A DNA stretch of 64,000 bases from positions 62,001 to 126,000 of the forward strand of contig JAZNGM010000001.1 of assembly GCA_045576455.1 (NCBI GenBank), in the 5' to 3' direction. Under the pieces are notes generated by a model that searched no databases, was not told the DNA's origin, and worked only from the letters and a program-made list of their open reading frames with translations. Position numbers and translations under genes: made by a program. Positions 59,933-64,000 of this stretch are shown piece by piece; within the stretch, counting starts at the first letter, position 1, and each line of letters begins with the position of its first letter. Origin of the DNA: RGIG4034 sp045576455 (GTDB taxonomy: Bacteria > Bacillota > Clostridia > Lachnospirales > Lachnospiraceae).

Positions 59933-60010
59933 AAACTGCAGTGCCACAGATAGCGAAACAGATAATTTATGTATCATGGATAATACTATATAAAGAGAAG
60001 GAGGCATATT

Positions 60011-60952
60011 ATGCCAAGTGTAAAATTAGCAAAAGTTATTGAAAAAATGAAACTTGAAAACATTACCCCGGATATTGATATTACCAAGAATAAGCTGACA
60101 CAGCCGGATATTAACCGTCCTGCACTTCAGCTTGCCGGTTACTTTGAACACTTTGAAGCAACGAGACTTCAGATAATCGGATTTGTGGAATATACCTATA
60201 TGCAGGGTATGAGCGATGAACGAAAAAGAGAAGTTTATAAAAATCTTTTGCAGCATACGATTCCGGCTATTGTTTTTTGCCGTGAACTTACTCCGGATCC
60301 AATATTTATGGAAATTGCCATGGCAAATAAAGTGCCGGTATTAATGACTAAAAAATCTACATCATCATTTATGGCTGAAATAATCCGTTGGCTGAATGTA
60401 CAGCTTGCTCCGTGTATTTCCGTGCATGGTGTATTGGTGGATGTATTTGGTGAAGGTGTGCTTATTACCGGCGAGAGTGGTATCGGTAAGAGTGAAGCCG
60501 CATTGGAGCTTATTAAAAGAGGACATCGTCTTGTAACGGATGATGTCGTTGAAATCAGAAAAGTAAGTGATGATACATTAATCGGTTCTGCGCCGGATAT
60601 TACAAAACACTTTATTGAACTACGCGGTATCGGTATTGTGGATGTGAAGACACTGTTCGGTGTATCCAGTGTAAAAGATACGCAATCTATTGATCTTGTC
60701 ATAAAATTAGAGGATTGGAATAAAGATAAAGAGTATGACAGACTTGGTTTGGAAGAAACCTATACGGAATATCTTGGTAATAAAGTAGTATGCCACAGTA
60801 TCCCGATAAGACCGGGTAGAAACCTTGCGGTTATCTGTGAATCAGCAGCCGTTAACCATCGTCAGAAGAAGATGGGTTACAATGCAGCACAGGAATTATA
60901 TCAGCGTGTGCAGAATTCTCTTGCGAGAAGAAGGGAAGAAGAGGATGAGTAA
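60011..60952 (+). CDS. hprK: HPr kinase/phosphorylase
   Basis: AAGGAGG precedes the ATG. The 313 residues have the N-terminal sensor-like domain (1-125) and a kinase domain with P-loop GESGIGKS (154-161), LVTDDVVEI and the family signature ELRGIGIVDV. It phosphorylates or dephosphorylates HPr on serine according to sugar-phosphate and ATP levels, controlling catabolite repression through CcpA. It overlaps the glucokinase gene by 8 bases, linking the two in expression. Enzyme I is at 27661; HPr itself is not in the window. Confidence 0.95.
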   Translation: MPSVKLAKVIEKMKLENITPDIDITKNKLTQPDINRPALQLAGYFEHFEATRLQIIGFVEYTYMQGMSDERKREVYKNLLQHTIPAIVFCRELTPDPIFMEIAMANKVPVLMTKKSTSSFMAEIIRWLNVQLAPCISVHGVLVDVFGEGVLITGESGIGKSEAALELIKRGHRLVTDDVVEIRKVSDDTLIGSAPDITKHFIELRGIGIVDVKTLFGVSSVKDTQSIDLVIKLEDWNKDKEYDRLGLEETYTEYLGNKVVCHSIPIRPGRNLAVICESAAVNHRQKKMGYNAAQELYQRVQNSLARRREEEDE

Positions 60953-61883
60953 GTACTGTTTTGGTGTTGACGTAGGAGGAACAACAGTTAAGCTCGGCTT
61001 ATTTACTGTTGACGGAACAGTTCTTGATAAATGGGAAATCGTTACCCGTAAGGAAGATGGCGGCAAGTATATTCTTAGCGACATTGCTTCTGCCATCCAT
61101 GAGAAATTACAGGAAAAAAATATTAGTAAGCAGGAGTGTGCCGGTGTCGGAATCGGGGTTCCGGGACCGGTGGATGCTGACGGAATCGTCCATAAAGCAG
61201 CTAATCTGGGCTGGGGCGAATTTGAAGTTGAAAGAACATTGTCGGAAATGCTGGAACTTAAGGTACGTGCAGGCAACGATGCGAATGTGGCGGCTTTAGG
61301 AGAGATGTGGAAAGGCGGAGGCAAGGGACGCAAGAATCTTGTGGCAGTTACACTCGGGACCGGTGTCGGTGGTGGCATTATTGTGAATGGTGAGATTCTT
61401 ACAGGAGCAACGGGTGCCGGAGGCGAAATCGGTCATATCCATATAGAAGATGAAGAAACGGAATGCTGCGGTTGCGGTAACCAAGGATGTCTTGAGCAGT
61501 ATTCGTCGGCAACCGGACTTACAAGGCTTGCTAAGAACAAACTTAAAGTAAATACACAGGAAACGGTATTGCGGTCGGGAGAACTTACGGCAAAAGCTAT
61601 TTTTGATGCGGTAAAAGAAGGCGATGCGGTTGCGGTTGAAATCGTTGAACAATTTGCTAAATACTTGGGAAAGGCACTGGCGATAATTGCAAGTGTAGTT
61701 AATCCGGAGATTTTTGTTATTGGCGGTGGTGTGTCGAAAACCGGAAATATCCTGATTGATTATGTAAAAAGGTATTATGAAATATATGCTTTCCATGGAA
61801 GCAAAAATGCAGTATTTGCACTGGCGGTATTAGGAAATGATGCCGGTATATATGGTGCGGCTAAATTAGTTATAGAAGAATAG
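60945..61883 (+). CDS. glcK: ROK-family glucokinase
   Basis: The start ATG at 60945 (MSKYCFGVDVGG) has GAAGAGG upstream inside hprK; a much longer upstream extension overlaps hprK and is rejected. The 312 residues have the phosphate loop GVDVGGTTVKLG, GVPGPVD, catalytic GNDANVAALGE, TLGTGVGGGI and the ROK zinc motif CGCGNQGCLEQY. It phosphorylates glucose with ATP. The 8-base overlap with hprK and immediate murB follow-on indicate one operon. Confidence 0.94.
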   Translation: MSKYCFGVDVGGTTVKLGLFTVDGTVLDKWEIVTRKEDGGKYILSDIASAIHEKLQEKNISKQECAGVGIGVPGPVDADGIVHKAANLGWGEFEVERTLSEMLELKVRAGNDANVAALGEMWKGGGKGRKNLVAVTLGTGVGGGIIVNGEILTGATGAGGEIGHIHIEDEETECCGCGNQGCLEQYSSATGLTRLAKNKLKVNTQETVLRSGELTAKAIFDAVKEGDAVAVEIVEQFAKYLGKALAIIASVVNPEIFVIGGGVSKTGNILIDYVKRYYEIYAFHGSKNAVFALAVLGNDAGIYGAAKLVIEE

Positions 61884-62804
61884 GTGATAAGGTTGAACGA
61901 AGCATTTCTCCGATATCTGACAGAGTTTATTGATGAAAAAAATATATTGCCGGATGAGCCAATGGCTAAGCACACAACATTCAGAACCGGTGGTAAAGCG
62001 GATGCGCTTATCAAAGTATCTGATGTTAAGCAGCTTAAGCAGCTTATTGCGGCACTTAATAAGGTAGAGTATCCTTTTTATATAGTAGGAAACGGAAGTA
62101 ATATTCTGGTTGGTGATAAAGGGTACGACGGTGTTATTGTAAAAATTGCGCAGGATTTTGACAATATTACAATAGATGGGAACATGGTTACGGCCATGGC
62201 AGGTGCAAGAATGTCTGCTGTCGCACAGAAAGCGGCCATGGCATCTCTTTCAGGACTTGAGTTTGCATCAGGAATTCCGGGTACAATCGGCGGTGGCGTA
62301 ATGATGAACGCGGGCGCTTATGATGGTGAAATGAAGCAGGTGGTAAAGACTGTTTCGGTTTTAGACCGTGAAGGAAATGAATTACACCTTGATAATGAAA
62401 CGATGGAATTCGGTTATAGGACAAGTGTATTAAAGAGAACGAACCACATTGTGACGGAAGTTGTTTTTGAACTTAAGCCGGGAAACCGGGAAGAGATTAT
62501 CTCCAAAATGGAAGATTTTAACCAGAGACGAAGAGATAAACAACCGTTAGAATATCCTAGTGCGGGAAGTACTTTTAAAAGACCTGACGGCTATTTTGCC
62601 GGTAAGCTTATTATGGATGCAGGACTTGCGGGATACCGTATCGGTGGAGCAAGTGTTTCAAGCAAGCATTGCGGCTTTGTTATCAATGATAAAAATGCAA
62701 CCAGCTTAGAAATAAAGCAGCTTATAGATTATGTTGCAGATGTAGTGTATGAAAAGGCAGGCGTTAAATTGGAGCCTGAAGTTATTTTTTTGGGAGATTT
62801 TTAA
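61884..62804 (+). CDS. murB: UDP-N-acetylenolpyruvoylglucosamine reductase
   Basis: The start is GTG 61884, directly after the glucokinase stop; TTG 61893 (giving MNEAFLRY) with AGGTGA before it is an equally likely start. The 306 residues have FAD-binding HTTFRTGGKA and GNGSNILVGDKG, GIPGTIGGGVMMNAGAY, and catalytic Ser in YPSAGSTFKRP with a final Glu in EPEVIFLG. It makes UDP-N-acetylmuramic acid with NADPH for peptidoglycan. Confidence 0.95.
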   Translation: MIRLNEAFLRYLTEFIDEKNILPDEPMAKHTTFRTGGKADALIKVSDVKQLKQLIAALNKVEYPFYIVGNGSNILVGDKGYDGVIVKIAQDFDNITIDGNMVTAMAGARMSAVAQKAAMASLSGLEFASGIPGTIGGGVMMNAGAYDGEMKQVVKTVSVLDREGNELHLDNETMEFGYRTSVLKRTNHIVTEVVFELKPGNREEIISKMEDFNQRRRDKQPLEYPSAGSTFKRPDGYFAGKLIMDAGLAGYRIGGASVSSKHCGFVINDKNATSLEIKQLIDYVADVVYEKAGVKLEPEVIFLGDF

Positions 62805-62829
62805 ATCTTCATGCATAAAGAGGAAGCCT

Positions 62830-63690
62830 ATGAAATTTGTAATTGTAACGGGAATGAGTGGCGGCGGTAAGAGAACCGCATTAAAGATGTTGGAAGATAT
62901 GGGGTTTTACTGTGTAGATAACCTCCCCATACCATTGTTAGATAAATTTTGTGAATTGATTACCATGCCTGAAAGCGATTTGCAACGGGTAGCGCTTGGT
63001 GTGGATGTAAGAACCAGCCAGTCTTTTGAAGAAATGGGTGCTATCCTTGATAAATATAAGCAGGCCGGTTATGTGATGGATATTCTTTTTATGGAAGCAA
63101 GTGATAATGTTATCCTGAAAAGATATAAGGAAAGCAGAAGAATGCATCCGCTTTCGCCGGAGGGTAGGGTTTTGGAAGGAATCCGGATGGAAAGAAAAAT
63201 ATTGTCCGATTTAAAAGCAAGGGCGGACTATATAATCGATACCTCTAATGTTCTGACAAGAGAGCTTAAGGCGGAGCTTGATAAAATCTTCATAAAAGAT
63301 ATTAAGTACGATAATCTGATGGTTAATATCATCTCCTTTGGATTTAAAAACGGAATACCGGCTGACGCGGACTTAGTGTTTGATGTACGTTTCTTGCCGA
63401 ATCCGTTTTATGTAGATGAACTTAAGACCAAGACAGGAAATGATAAAGAAGTGCAGGATTTTGTAATGGGCTTTGAAGAATCCGGTCTTTTTCTGGATAA
63501 ATTGGTTGATATGATAAAGTTTTTAATTCCCTGTTATGTAAAAGAAGGGAAATATCAATTGTTGATTGCTATAGGCTGTACGGGTGGTAAGCATAGAAGT
63601 GTAACTTTGGCAAACGCACTTTACGACAGTCTCAAAGATAAAGGCAACTATGGAGTGAACATAATCCATAGGGATATTTTGGTGGGATAA
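62830..63690 (+). CDS. rapZ: RNase adapter / nucleotide-binding protein RapZ (YvcJ family)
   Basis: The start ATG at 62830 follows AGAGGA; a longer frame reaching into murB is rejected. The 286 residues have an N-terminal P-loop GMSGGGKR (8-15; the last Ser/Thr is shifted, with Arg15 then Thr16), GFYCVDNLP, a DVR motif, and the C-terminal domain with IGCTGGKHRSV. In Gram-positive bacteria this family binds nucleotides and amino-sugar signals. It sits between murB and whiA. Confidence 0.95.
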   Translation: MKFVIVTGMSGGGKRTALKMLEDMGFYCVDNLPIPLLDKFCELITMPESDLQRVALGVDVRTSQSFEEMGAILDKYKQAGYVMDILFMEASDNVILKRYKESRRMHPLSPEGRVLEGIRMERKILSDLKARADYIIDTSNVLTRELKAELDKIFIKDIKYDNLMVNIISFGFKNGIPADADLVFDVRFLPNPFYVDELKTKTGNDKEVQDFVMGFEESGLFLDKLVDMIKFLIPCYVKEGKYQLLIAIGCTGGKHRSVTLANALYDSLKDKGNYGVNIIHRDILVG

Positions 63691-63704
63691 CACAGGAGGA
63701 TTAA

Positions 63705-64000
63705 ATGTCTTTTTCCGGTGAAGTAAAAGAAGAATTAGGTAAACAAATGAGCCATGCACGCAATTGCCAGATTGCGGAGATGGCAGCATTACTTACATAT
63801 TGCGGACGTTTGGAGAAGACAAAAGGTAATTTACTTTGCTTGTCTTTTAAAACGGAAAACAGTGACGTTTTAAGAAAATACTTTACATTATTGAGAAAAA
63901 CATATAATATAGGTACTGATACTTTGGAGGAGGAAGCTTGGAGCAGTGAGCAGAAGGGTTCTTTCTCCGTATTCTTGCGTAATCAAAGTCAGGTTTCTGA
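63705..64000 (+). CDS. whiA: WhiA-family DNA-binding protein (5' part only)
   Basis: AGGAGG precedes the ATG at 63705 and the frame is open to the window end (98 codons). MSFSGEVKEELGKQM, then EMAALLTYCGRL, match the N-terminal LAGLIDADG-like domain of WhiA. It is 14 bases after rapZ, the conserved order. WhiA affects cell division and chromosome segregation in Gram-positive bacteria. Confidence 0.92.
   Translation, partial: MSFSGEVKEELGKQMSHARNCQIAEMAALLTYCGRLEKTKGNLLCLSFKTENSDVLRKYFTLLRKTYNIGTDTLEEEAWSSEQKGSFSVFLRNQSQVS

Noticed and set aside
60825..60944. 120-base N-terminal extension of the glucokinase
   Set aside because: It lies wholly within hprK in another frame and encodes no ROK sequence; the ATG at 60945 has a good ribosome site.

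Overview
The window looks like chromosome of a low-to-medium-GC, Gram-positive anaerobe of the class Clostridia, most likely a gut or rumen Lachnospiraceae (Roseburia/Butyrivibrio/Eubacterium-like). This is inferred from: strong GGAGG ribosome-binding sites; a core block with hprK, ROK glucokinase, murB, rapZ and whiA in the order usual for Firmicutes; an LtaS-like phosphoglycerol transferase; ferredoxin-dependent indolepyruvate oxidoreductase; and a GH120 beta-xylosidase close to Thermoanaerobacterium XylC. I saw no tRNA, rRNA, CRISPR array, insertion sequence, prophage or riboswitch. No stretch longer than about 300 bases lacks a gene.

Layout. 1-4900: a partial DUF2971 gene, a small membrane protein and a tiny Cys-rich lipoprotein (all minus strand), then an LtaS-like enzyme and an MgtC-family protein. 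5125-14656: a sugar-binding-domain/GGDEF fusion with its own terminator, then a run of closely spaced genes for intracellular handling of acetylated xylo-oligosaccharides (GH120, two CE1-like esterases, an SGNH esterase), then HAD, GNAT, a LytTR response regulator and a GHKL kinase with no membrane sensor. 14789-18455: two ABC exporter half-transporters behind a possible LytTR operator. 18448-21489 (minus): two membrane proteins and an OmpR-type two-component system. 21576-27209: a GtrII-like glucosyltransferase, an NSS sodium symporter, and an MBOAT/DltD-like acylation pair.

27358-41195: a long co-directional run. It starts with a Dabb-domain protein coupled to enzyme I of the PTS and an Asp-Val-repeat lipoprotein. 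It continues through a glycan-type cluster (FAD oxidoreductase, two GT2 glycosyltransferases, a very large membrane protein, an SDR, a sugar isomerase-like TIM barrel). It ends in the most unusual gene of the window, a 12-TM MFS transporter fused in frame to a complete family-2 glycoside hydrolase. 41277-44251: NhaC antiporter and OFA-family MFS transporter. 44452-50250: a maltose-type ABC importer without its ATPase, followed by a chemoreceptor.

50295-55306 (minus): an amidohydrolase, then an aryl-pyruvate fermentation module (ACT protein, phenylacetate-CoA ligase, IorB, IorA). 55559-64000: housekeeping genes ftsH, uvrC, hprK, glcK, murB, rapZ and the start of whiA. Functionally the window combines plant-glycan catabolism, carbon-control genes (ptsI, hprK, glucokinase), surface-glycan assembly and modification, and amino-acid fermentation.
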